This document shows, in pieces, positions 52,593-60,956 of a stretch of 64,000 bases of DNA. The DNA is taken from the NCBI GenBank assembly GCA_944393265.1, contig CALXZO010000004.1, positions 1 to 64,000 of the forward strand. The letters are read 5' to 3'. How positions within the stretch are numbered: position 1 is the first letter of the stretch; the number at the start of each line of letters is the position of its first letter. A program made the translations under genes and the position numbers. The notes under the pieces were generated by a model, which made no database searches, had not been told where the DNA came from, and saw only the letters and a program-made list of their open reading frames with translations. Origin of the DNA: an uncultured Clostridia bacterium (GTDB lineage: Bacteria; Bacillota; Clostridia; TANB77; UBA1234).

Positions 52593-54448
52593 TTCTTGAT
52601 TCTCCCTTTTCATTATTTTCTTGTTCAAATTTTCTTTCTTCATTTTCTTTTTCCTCCCTTAAATAACTTTCTATTTGATAACTTGTTAAGACAATATATT
52701 TATTTTCTATTTCTACTTGTCCTATCTCATCTTTTGTTTTTCTTTCTCTTATAACTTCAATATTTGTTATAGATTCATTTACTTTTCCGTGTTCATATAT
52801 ATCTGCTTTGCCATCTGCTGATAACTCCAAGTTTGGATGTTTTAATATGTCATACTTCAAGTCTTTTATGGCTCGTTCTCCTCTTATAAATAGTAATGCA
52901 TAATTATTATCTAAAAGTCTTACTTCATCTGGTGTAAGTAATTCTCTACCTGCTTGTTGATAATTTGTAGAGTAACTTCCAGAGTGTCCTGTACTTTTAC
53001 CAAAAGTATTTGTATCAATAGTCTCTTTTCCTAATAGTTCAGATACATATTTATGTGTTGATTGTTCATTGCCTCCAAGATATAAAAATGTATCACAATT
53101 ACCGAACTATACTCTCCCATTGTTTTTCAAACAAAGCTTTTAATTGTGCTAGATTTTGTAAGATAATAGAAACACTTACATTTCTCGAACGCATAACAGA
53201 TAATATTTTCTCAAAATCATCTGGTAAGCTTACATTGGCAAACTCATCTAAAAGGAAATGTACGTGTACAGGCAAACTCCCTTTATACTTATGGTCTGCT
53301 GTGTAAAACAACTGTTGAAATAGCTGTGTATAAAGTATGCTTACAAGAAAATTAAAAGATGTATCATTATCTGGTATTAAAGCAAACAATGCTACTTTCT
53401 TTTCTCCTATGGTGTCTAATTGCATTTCATCTATTCTTGTCATTTTTGCAAGATCAACAAGATTAAATTTTTCTAACCTTGAAGATAATGTTATTTGAAT
53501 CGACTTTAATGTTTTAGCAGAACCACTACGATAATCTCTATAATACTTTAATGCAATATGATTAGTATCTTTTAATTCTAATCTTTCAAATAGTCTATCT
53601 AATGGACTTTTATAGTCATCATTATCTTCTTTTACTTCTCCAGCTCTTAACATTTCAAGTACCATTTCAAAGTTTTGCTCATCATCTGGAGCTTCATATT
53701 TTAAATATAATACTAATGCCATTAAAAGCATACTTGCTGCAGTATCCCAGAAAGGATCGTTACTCTGTGTTCCTTTTGGAGTTGTTGATTTAAAAAGATT
53801 TGTAACGAGTTTTTGAACATCGTTATCAGTCTTTAAATATACAAATGGATTATAACAATGTCCTTTCTGCATATTTATTAAATCTAACACCTTAATCTCA
53901 TAACCTTTATTAAGTAGTAAATTTCCTGTATCTCTTAAAATCTCGCCTTTGGGATCTAGGGTTATAAATGATGTATTACATTGCATTATATTTGGCTTAC
54001 AATAAAATCTTGTTTTACCTGCACCGCTTCCACCACACACTAAAACATTTAGATTTCTTCTATGCTTCTTACCATTAAGTCCTAGCATAACATTTTGTGT
54101 TAAAAGTTTATTTGCTGATATTGGCTTTTGCATATATTTAGCATTTACCTGTTTTGAATTTCCCCATTTTCCACTTCCATATTCTTCGTTTCTTCTGTAA
54201 TTCTTTCTTGTGCTTACATACATTCCTAATGAAATTCCATATATAATTAAAAAAATAAGAATAGTTCTTATACAATCCTTACACCAGATTATATTAAATG
54301 GGTTATTCATTACATCTCCAAAATTAGCAATAATATTAGGAATTCCACCATCTATATATGGAGCAACCAGTAAAGCAATCCATATAACAAATATCGATGC
54401 TATTAAGTATAAAATATATTCAGTATTTGAATTATTATTATTCATCAA
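52576..54448 (-). CDS. virD4: VirD4-type coupling protein, CGG +1 frameshift
   Basis: 623 residues when joined. Two N-terminal membrane helices, Walker A VCGGSGAGKTRFY, ITLDPKGEI, Walker B VHFLLDEFANVSLP and ILQNLAQLKALFEKQWESIV. Then CGG (53102-53104) directly before TAA. Skipping C 53104 gives GNCDTFLYLGGNEQSTHKYV...LLTPDEVRLLDNNYALLFIRG to 52576. The SIVGNCD motif is constant in TraG/VirD4 of such ICEs. It brings the relaxase-DNA complex to the channel. Confidence 0.92.
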
Positions 54449-54455
54449 AAACCTC

Positions 54456-55358
54456 CTATCTTACTTGTTCTTTAGATTTTGAATTCCTTTCTCTATCAAT
54501 AGCACTATACATTCTATCAACAGTTGTAATATAAGTATCCTTTATTTTCTCAAGCTCGGCTTTTATCTCTTTTGAAGTTTCAGGCAAGTAGTTAGGTAGT
54601 TCAGCAAATTTATCTTTTGGAAAATCTATATTAAATTTCTTGCAAAACATATATGAAACACAAGTTGATTTAAATTTCCTTTTCTCATTTTCAGTTTTAT
54701 CAATACCATCTTCATTTACTTTAAAATCAATTTTTGCTATTTCCATAACTAAATCTTGTATTTTAGAATCTGCGTCTTGCCCTCTAACAATTTGCATTAT
54801 ATTTTGATCTGAATTATAAAGTGCTAATCTATTATTATCTATACTATCAACAACATCAACCTTAAATTTTGAACTATTTAATAACGATTTAATTATTGTT
54901 TGTTTATCTGGCAAATCTTTTATTTCTAATGCAGGTGCATTTGTACTAGATACATCATATAACCTTTTAGCATTATAAAATGTGCCATAAGTTCCATCTT
55001 CTTTAGTTGTAATTTCTTTCTTGATTATTATTACTTTTTCTTCTGGTTTTGAAACTTCATATCCATCATTCTTCCACTTTGAATATTCCCTTAAATATGT
55101 AGCACTTGGCATTTGATTAAGTATTAGCAAAGCATTACTTGCAGAATACATTTCAAACTTTGTCTGCACATCTAGATAATCTATAAAATCTTTCATATTC
55201 TTTCCTACTTTTATAGCCATTTCATCACTTGTTTTATTTGCCCACTCTTTCTCTTTTCGTGCAACTTCTTTCCAACTAGGTTTGTAATCTTTTTTATTAC
55301 CACCATAATTATTTTTATATCCATCTCTATTTTTAAAAGTCTTATCTTGTATGCTCAT
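54456..55358 (-). CDS. ArdC-like ssDNA-binding/antirestriction protein
   Basis: A 300-residue protein. The KFEMYSASNALLILNQMPSATYLREYSKWKNDG segment is the ArdC N-terminal domain. No HExxH metalloprotease motif is present in the C-terminal half. RBS AAGGAGGTACAAAG before the ATG at 55358; overlaps the pcfB-like gene by 17 bp. Likely protects transferred ssDNA. Confidence 0.78.
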   Translation of the reverse strand: MSIQDKTFKNRDGYKNNYGGNKKDYKPSWKEVARKEKEWANKTSDEMAIKVGKNMKDFIDYLDVQTKFEMYSASNALLILNQMPSATYLREYSKWKNDGYEVSKPEEKVIIIKKEITTKEDGTYGTFYNAKRLYDVSSTNAPALEIKDLPDKQTIIKSLLNSSKFKVDVVDSIDNNRLALYNSDQNIMQIVRGQDADSKIQDLVMEIAKIDFKVNEDGIDKTENEKRKFKSTCVSYMFCKKFNIDFPKDKFAELPNYLPETSKEIKAELEKIKDTYITTVDRMYSAIDRERNSKSKEQVR

Positions 55359-56133
55359 TCTTTGTACCTCCTTGTTTATTTTTCTGTTTCTTATGTTTCT
55401 TTTTTGCTTTTTTATCATTTTGCTTTTCTTTTGTTCTTTCACTTACTTTTTGTTTCATCTCATTTTTTATTTCATTTAGTTGTTCTCTAACAGATTTCTT
55501 ATTGTCTCCTTTTTGTATTGCGTCTTCTTTGTTCTCTAAAGAATGCTCTAACTGAACTTCTGCCTTCAATAAAAAATTTTCTGATACACCGTCTTTAACC
55601 TCATCTTCATTTACTTTAGTTTCTCCCATTATATCTGCCATCTTATCGTCATCTATAAGTAAAGTATTTTCTTCTTGCGTTTCGTTTTCTGTTTTATTAA
55701 CTACTTCTTTATCTTTCTCCTTAATAGATTCTGTACGAAGTTTCGCAGTGTCAGTTATAGATAAATCAAATCTTTGTACAATACGATTAACTCTTGGAGC
55801 ATCATCGCCTCGTACCATAATATCAACAATAGCATCATCTGATTTATTTGTCTTATCCATTAAAGTACAATAATAAATTCCATAATTCTTTGCTTCCTCA
55901 ACAAACTTGTCTAGGTCTTTTCTTTGAACAGTAAATATTCTAATATCCTTACAATTTTTCAGCATATTTGCAAGATTAGTTTTACCAATGCTATTTTGCT
56001 TATTATCTTTGGATATTGCATAAAGCATTGTAAGAGTTTCCTTAATTAAACTACCAGTAATTCTTACAACAAACTCTGTTCCCTCGATAACAATTCTAAA
56101 AGTTTGTTCAGCAGCATCACCTGTTGTGTTCAT
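55342..56133 (-). CDS. PcfB/DUF3801-like transfer accessory protein
   Basis: A 263-residue protein: MNTTGDAAEQTFRIVIEGTEFVVRITGSLIKE, KNCKDIRIFTVQRKDLDKFVEEAKNYGIYYC and VRGDDAPRVNRIVQRFDL are the DUF3801 signature; the C-terminus is a long charged coiled tail. It overlaps the relaxase stop by 17 bp. PcfB-type proteins bridge relaxosome and coupling protein. Confidence 0.87.
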   Translation of the reverse strand: MNTTGDAAEQTFRIVIEGTEFVVRITGSLIKETLTMLYAISKDNKQNSIGKTNLANMLKNCKDIRIFTVQRKDLDKFVEEAKNYGIYYCTLMDKTNKSDDAIVDIMVRGDDAPRVNRIVQRFDLSITDTAKLRTESIKEKDKEVVNKTENETQEENTLLIDDDKMADIMGETKVNEDEVKDGVSENFLLKAEVQLEHSLENKEDAIQKGDNKKSVREQLNEIKNEMKQKVSERTKEKQNDKKAKKKHKKQKNKQGGTKNEHTR

Positions 56134-57517
56134 CTATAAATCTCTCCTTTCTGTTTTCTTTTTCATCTTCTTTTGTTTTTAATTCTTCTTTAATCTTTGG
56201 TATTCGTTCTTCAATACTTTTACACATTTCCACCTCCTTTTTTAATAGATTTGTTTTAAATCTAATTTCGCTTTTAGTCATAGATGTCTTACCATTTCGC
56301 AAAGCTTTCATATAATCTAAATCTAGGTTTTCAAGTTCTAATTCTAATGCTTGTTTATATAAAAAAAGTTCCTCACTAGTATGAATCTTTTTACTAGAAA
56401 GGAACGTTGCTTCTTGTGAATATTTGTCCATTTGTTCAATAGCTTTTCTCTTTTCTTCTGTCATTGGAATTTTACTTTCATATCGTTTATATCTATTTAA
56501 CTTATATCTATAAAATAGATAAAGTCTATATAAACTTGTTCTATAGTTCTTATCTACCTTTGATAGATTTTTAAACTTATGTTTTGAATAATATCTTTTA
56601 GGATTATATACATCATGGAAAGGTACTCTGGTTTCATTTTCTTCTAAAATTCTTTTACCAATTCTATAAATTGTATATTCATCTCCAAAGGCTCTTTCAA
56701 TTCTTATATTTCGTTTGTATCCATCTCGGCAAACACTTAATTTGTTTGCTCGATAGGTTAATGTGTAACCCATTTTATTTAAGATTTCTTCAAAATCTTC
56801 ATAAGAATATGCTTGTCTTATTGCAGTATCAATATCTGCTTTTGTTGTTTTATAATATGGTGTATTTTGATATTTCTTTTGGAATTTTTCGTAATCTATC
56901 TTTGTACCTTTAGTTATCTTTTCCCTAATTACACTCAAATTATATTCCCTGCATAATTCATCAGACACTTGCCTTATTAAAGCATATTTTGTGTTGTTCA
57001 TATAGTTCTTCCTACCATCTTCGAAAGAAACAGAATTCGCAATAAAATGATTATGATAGCATCTCGTATTTAAGTGTGTGCTTACAATAACTTCAAATCT
57101 ATCTCCCCATATTTCGTTTGCTAACTCAACACCAATTTTATGTGCTATTTCTGGAGTTACTTCGTTTTCTTTGAATGATTGAACTAAATGTAAAGCTAAT
57201 ATTCCTCCAGTCTTTCCAAACTGTTTTTTTGTTATTTTCATTTCTTCTTTTGCAGTTTCTTTTAAACAATTTATTGCAGTAACAAAATGCTGTTCTTCTG
57301 TTTTCTCTGGATTAGTTGCATAATCAAAAGAAACATCAAAATCATTATAAATATTTGGTGTTTCCTCATTATAATATGAATCATATTTCTGTAAAAATTC
57401 TTCTTCATCTTGCTCTGATTTATTATAGTTTGGATTCAATGTTTTTTCTTCATTAGTTGTGTAATCTATTGCATCATTTACTCGACATTTAACTGCCCAT
57501 ATTTTTGTTATTGCCAT
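56117..57517 (-). CDS. mobA: MOBP-type relaxase
   Basis: A 466-residue nicking enzyme. N-terminal Tyr region (VNDAIDYTTNEEKT), FGKTGGILALHLVQSF, and the three-His metal motif VSTHLNTRCYHNHFIANSVSF. C-terminal helical, Lys/Arg/Glu-rich tail. Overlaps mobC by 29 bp. It cuts at oriT and pilots the DNA strand. Confidence 0.92.
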   Translation of the reverse strand: MAITKIWAVKCRVNDAIDYTTNEEKTLNPNYNKSEQDEEEFLQKYDSYYNEETPNIYNDFDVSFDYATNPEKTEEQHFVTAINCLKETAKEEMKITKKQFGKTGGILALHLVQSFKENEVTPEIAHKIGVELANEIWGDRFEVIVSTHLNTRCYHNHFIANSVSFEDGRKNYMNNTKYALIRQVSDELCREYNLSVIREKITKGTKIDYEKFQKKYQNTPYYKTTKADIDTAIRQAYSYEDFEEILNKMGYTLTYRANKLSVCRDGYKRNIRIERAFGDEYTIYRIGKRILEENETRVPFHDVYNPKRYYSKHKFKNLSKVDKNYRTSLYRLYLFYRYKLNRYKRYESKIPMTEEKRKAIEQMDKYSQEATFLSSKKIHTSEELFLYKQALELELENLDLDYMKALRNGKTSMTKSEIRFKTNLLKKEVEMCKSIEERIPKIKEELKTKEDEKENRKERFIDEHNR

Positions 57518-57842
57518 TTCGGTTTTCTCCTAAAATATATTTTCTTTTTAATTCGAGAACTAGTTCTCCTATCATTCCAATTTGTTTGTTATATCGTTTC
57601 TCATCTATGAATCCAAGACTATGTGCTTTCGTTGTTAATTGGTTAAGATTATTATTCAAAAATCTTAATTCTTTTAGCACATCATAAAACTCCAATGGTG
57701 GCTTTTCCTTTGGAGCATATCCTAGTGCAACTTCTCTAATATATGTGGATCTTTTTCTATATGTTTTTAATGCTCGTCTATCTATCTGCTCAAGTTCTTC
57801 ATTACTAAATTTTACACTTATCACATTTACCTTTTTACTCAT
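57489..57842 (-). CDS. mobC: MobC-like relaxosome accessory protein
   Basis: A 117-residue ribbon-helix-helix-type protein: VNVISVKFSNEELEQIDRRALKTYRKRSTYIREVALG, then ELRFLNNNLNQLTTKAHSLG, the MobC signature. AAAGGAGAAAGT before the ATG at 57842. Binds at oriT next to its gene. Confidence 0.9.
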   Translation of the reverse strand: MSKKVNVISVKFSNEELEQIDRRALKTYRKRSTYIREVALGYAPKEKPPLEFYDVLKELRFLNNNLNQLTTKAHSLGFIDEKRYNKQIGMIGELVLELKRKYILGENRNGNNKNMGS

Positions 57843-57864
57843 ACTTTCTCCTTTCAAATTTTAT

Positions 57865-57920
57865 GGGGATTGGGGCTATGCCCCATATTTCTCGAAAATG
57901 TAGTATTACATTTTCTATGC
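57865..57920. other. Candidate origin of transfer (oriT)
   Basis: Between mobC and the primase gene: a GGGGC-TAT-GCCCC stem (57871-57885) and AAAATGTA-GTAT-TACATTTT (57895-57914). Hairpins just upstream of mobC-relaxase genes are the usual place and shape of oriT; the nick site cannot be assigned by eye. Confidence 0.5.
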
Positions 57921-57938
57921 TTGCTATGTAACAAAAAT

Positions 57939-57970
57939 AGAGCATCAGTTTATTTTGTAAACTTTGCTCT
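57939..57970 (-). terminator. Terminator after the primase gene
   Basis: AGAGCA..AGTTTA-TTTTG-TAAACT.TGCTCT hairpin about 30 bases past the primase stop. Confidence 0.7.
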
Positions 57971-58001
57971 TTTTAAAGTTTAATTATTTTTTCTTTAAAA
58001 T

Positions 58002-58998
58002 TCATCTTGCATAGCTACGAGATTTCTTATTTTTTAATTCCATTTGATGAACTAAATAATCATTAACATCCTTGCCATAACTTGACGGTCTATCTAACAC
58101 TTCATAATCTTTTTTTAGTAAAAATTCTAATGCCTTTGTAGCATTTCTTCCTGCTATATCATTGTCCAAGTGAAGTATAATTGTACGAATATTTTTATTT
58201 GTTTCCAAATACTTTTTTAGAACAACTGGTACTTTGCTTTCTTCTATTTTGTTTGCAGTTTGGTACACTCCAGATAAAGAAATCAAGTTGAATTTTCTAA
58301 AATCCATACCTCTATTTTTAATCAAAGTTGCAAATGATAATAAGTCAACTGCTGATTCAAAAATATGAACTGTGGTGGAACTTTCTTGACTTAACAATCT
58401 AAAAGAATATTCCTTACTACTGCCTTTTAAATCGTACATAACCCTACTCGGATTTGTTGCTCTTGCACATCCAAATTTTACTTTATTATTCTCGTCATAT
58501 CCAAGAAAAATAACGTTATGATGTTCTAAATCTTCATACATAAAATTGTTATTTAAGCAATAATTTATTATCTCTTTATCTATATATCTTGAGCTTAAAT
58601 ATGCAAATACTCTTTTACTCTCTGGATTCTTTTGTGGAAGAATAATCTTCTTTTCTTCTGCTACTTTTTTATATGACTTCACATCAGATTTTGGTATTGT
58701 TGTCTTATAATTACCTGCATCAATATTCAATTCATACATTAGAGTTTCAACTGCCGTTTTAAAATTAGAGTTATCTCTTACGCAAACAAAATCTATTACA
58801 TTTCTACCACCTACACCGTCTAGAAAACCAATTCCACATACCATTACTTATCTTTAAACTATCGTGAGTTTTAGTGCAATATCTGTCGTTTCCCTCATAC
58901 ACAAGTTCACTTGGATTTATTAAATTATAATATGTATAAAGATCCATCTTTTTTAGTTCATCGACAATCTCTTTTGGTACATATTTAATATTTTTCAT
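58002..58998 (-). CDS. CHC2/Toprim DNA primase-like protein, CGG +1 frameshift
   Basis: 331 residues when joined. The first half has a CHC2-like zinc ribbon start (DLYTYYNLINPSELVYEGNDRYCTKTHDSLKISNGMWNWFSR). Then CGG (58816-58818), TGT AGG TGG and TAG. Skipping C 58818 gives GGT GTA GGT GGT: SRGVGGRNVIDF, the conserved turn after the zinc ribbon, and goes on to the Toprim part (VHIFESAVDLLSFA, IRTIILHLDNDIAGRNA). The second half has no RBS of its own. Primes or processes transferred DNA. Confidence 0.88.
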
Positions 58999-59384
58999 CG
59001 GCTTTCCCTTTCATTATTTTTAGTTTTAACAGACTTATTTTCCTGCTCGACATCTTTATCGTCTTTATTATAAAATTCATCAGAAAGACGTTTTGTTGCG
59101 TTTTCTACTGTATATTCAAATGACTCGTATAAATTGCCATCATAGTCAAGCCATTCATCATAAAACATTGCTAAAACTTTATCTGTTTTTATTAAAGCTT
59201 TTATATCTTTCAGCTCTATATTCATTACATTTAGACAGTCTATTATTTCTTGTCTTGCACTAATTTCATAAGCTCTATCTATTGCATAATCTACACCTTT
59301 CATTCTTATATTTTCTAAATACTCATCTTGTTCTTTTTCTAATTTTTTAACTAATTCTTCTTTCAAACTTTGTACTGTGTACAT
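58995..59384 (-). CDS. DUF3848-like ICE protein
   Basis: A 129-residue helical protein: LKEELVKKLEKEQDEYLENIR, AIDRAYEISARQEIIDCL, VLAMFYDEWLDYDGNLYESFEYTVE, Lys/Glu/Asn-rich tail. Matches the size and middle motif of DUF3848 proteins of Tn1549-type elements. Overlaps the primase ATG by 4 bp. First gene of the transfer operon. Confidence 0.7.
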   Translation of the reverse strand: MYTVQSLKEELVKKLEKEQDEYLENIRMKGVDYAIDRAYEISARQEIIDCLNVMNIELKDIKALIKTDKVLAMFYDEWLDYDGNLYESFEYTVENATKRLSDEFYNKDDKDVEQENKSVKTKNNERESR

Positions 59385-59426
59385 ACTTTTCCCTCCTTAT
59401 TTTCTTAAATTTTAGAAAACAAAAAA

Positions 59427-59456
59427 GAGTTAGAATTTTAAATTCTAACCCTCTCA
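59427..59456 (-). terminator. Terminator after the bPH/GRAM-like gene
   Basis: AGAGTTAGAAT ... ATTCTAACCCTCT hairpin followed by T-rich DNA on the minus strand; separates that gene from the transfer operon. Confidence 0.7.
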
Positions 59457-59491
59457 ATATTTTTAAAAATTAATTATCTATATTTACAATC

Positions 59492-60862
59492 TTAATAATA
59501 TTTTTCTAAATCAATAGTCCATTTAGTAGTATTCTTATTTATCCATTCATCACTATGACCTATCTTACTTACATCATTTGCCCATAAATCAATATTAATT
59601 GTAAATGTATTATCTTCAATGTTATGAACAACAACAAAACCATAATTTTTATATAATTCATAATGACCACTATTATGATATTCTACACCCTTATCATTTA
59701 ATTCCCACGAATAATGATATGACATTATTTTATCGTTACCATGCGTAAATACCCTATTTACATTATAATACTCATTCATAACATCCATTGGTAAATAGCT
59801 AACTGCTATCTTTATTACTTCATCTAATGTTATGTCATTAAATTCCTCTGATAATCCCAAATTTATTCTTATATCTGAAACATAATCTTTTAAACTAGCA
59901 CCATTGTCAATATATAATAGATATTCTTCTTCTTTTGTATATGCTCCACCTTTTTTATATGTATCAAGTATACGAACTTTCTTATTACTTACTTGTGAAT
60001 AAAAATTCTTTGTTTCTTCGAAACTGTCAAATGCTTTTGGATGATTTTCTAAATTAACAATATTTTTATCTGTATAAGATTGAATTGTTACATTATTTCC
60101 TTTTCCATTTGATTTATTTTCAGATATCGTTGCAAATCCAACAACAAAAACTAAAAATATAAATAAAAGACACATTATTGCAAAAAGAAATTGTGTAAAG
60201 CAACCCCATTTCTTTTTTTTTGCTTTTGGTTCCTTGTAGGGCATATTAAGAACATCTTGTTTTATTTGATTACACAGATTTTTTTGTTCTTCAGTTATAT
60301 CATTATTAGCTTGTTTATACTCACTAACTATGTCAAGATTTGAATTAAAACCAGTAACAACATAATTTATAAATCCAATAGTATATATAATCAAAGAATT
60401 ATGAACTATAATATTTTTAAAACTTTTACCAGACTGAATTACAAAACTTTCTTGTGTTAATGGTTTAACAGCTGATATCTTACTTACCGCATATTCAAAG
60501 CTATCATCCTTACTTATAAATACAACTCTTTTATTTGTAATAATCAAATCTCCTTCGTGATATTTTCTAACATTACCACGAATTGGATTGCCACCAGAAC
60601 CCCCAGTCCTATATGTTAATCCTTTCGCAAGTCTCACACTCACACCAGAAGATTTGCCTCTATATCCTAACACCTGCTCCTTATCCTTAAAAGTAAAAGC
60701 TGGAACTACATAAACAACCACTTCATCCGCTTGTGGAAAAAACCCCATATAATTGACAATAGGTACACCTACTTGTAATTCATAAGGTGTTATATCTACA
60801 TATGAATTGTTGTGATTATGCTGACATATTTTTTGTTTTGCTTGTAAAATATCTTCTACCAT
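59492..60862 (-). CDS. Membrane protein with a bPH/GRAM-like domain (456 aa)
   Basis: N-terminal beta-rich region with VSVRLAKGLTYRTGGSGG and a PH/GRAM-type strand set (EGDLIITNKRVVFISKDDSFEYAVSKISAV). A basic stretch KKKKWGCF precedes one membrane helix (about 223-243), and a C-terminal external domain follows (TKNFYSQVSNKKVRILDTYKKGG). Single gene between transfer operon and restriction gene. Function unknown. Confidence 0.62.
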   Translation of the reverse strand: MVEDILQAKQKICQHNHNNSYVDITPYELQVGVPIVNYMGFFPQADEVVVYVVPAFTFKDKEQVLGYRGKSSGVSVRLAKGLTYRTGGSGGNPIRGNVRKYHEGDLIITNKRVVFISKDDSFEYAVSKISAVKPLTQESFVIQSGKSFKNIIVHNSLIIYTIGFINYVVTGFNSNLDIVSEYKQANNDITEEQKNLCNQIKQDVLNMPYKEPKAKKKKWGCFTQFLFAIMCLLFIFLVFVVGFATISENKSNGKGNNVTIQSYTDKNIVNLENHPKAFDSFEETKNFYSQVSNKKVRILDTYKKGGAYTKEEEYLLYIDNGASLKDYVSDIRINLGLSEEFNDITLDEVIKIAVSYLPMDVMNEYYNVNRVFTHGNDKIMSYHYSWELNDKGVEYHNSGHYELYKNYGFVVVHNIEDNTFTINIDLWANDVSKIGHSDEWINKNTTKWTIDLEKYY

Positions 60863-60956
60863 AATTCATTCACCTTTCTGTATCTTATACTAACTCTTGC
60901 ACAATTTATAATTTAATACCAAAGAAAATAAGATCTTAATATATAAACTTTTCTGA

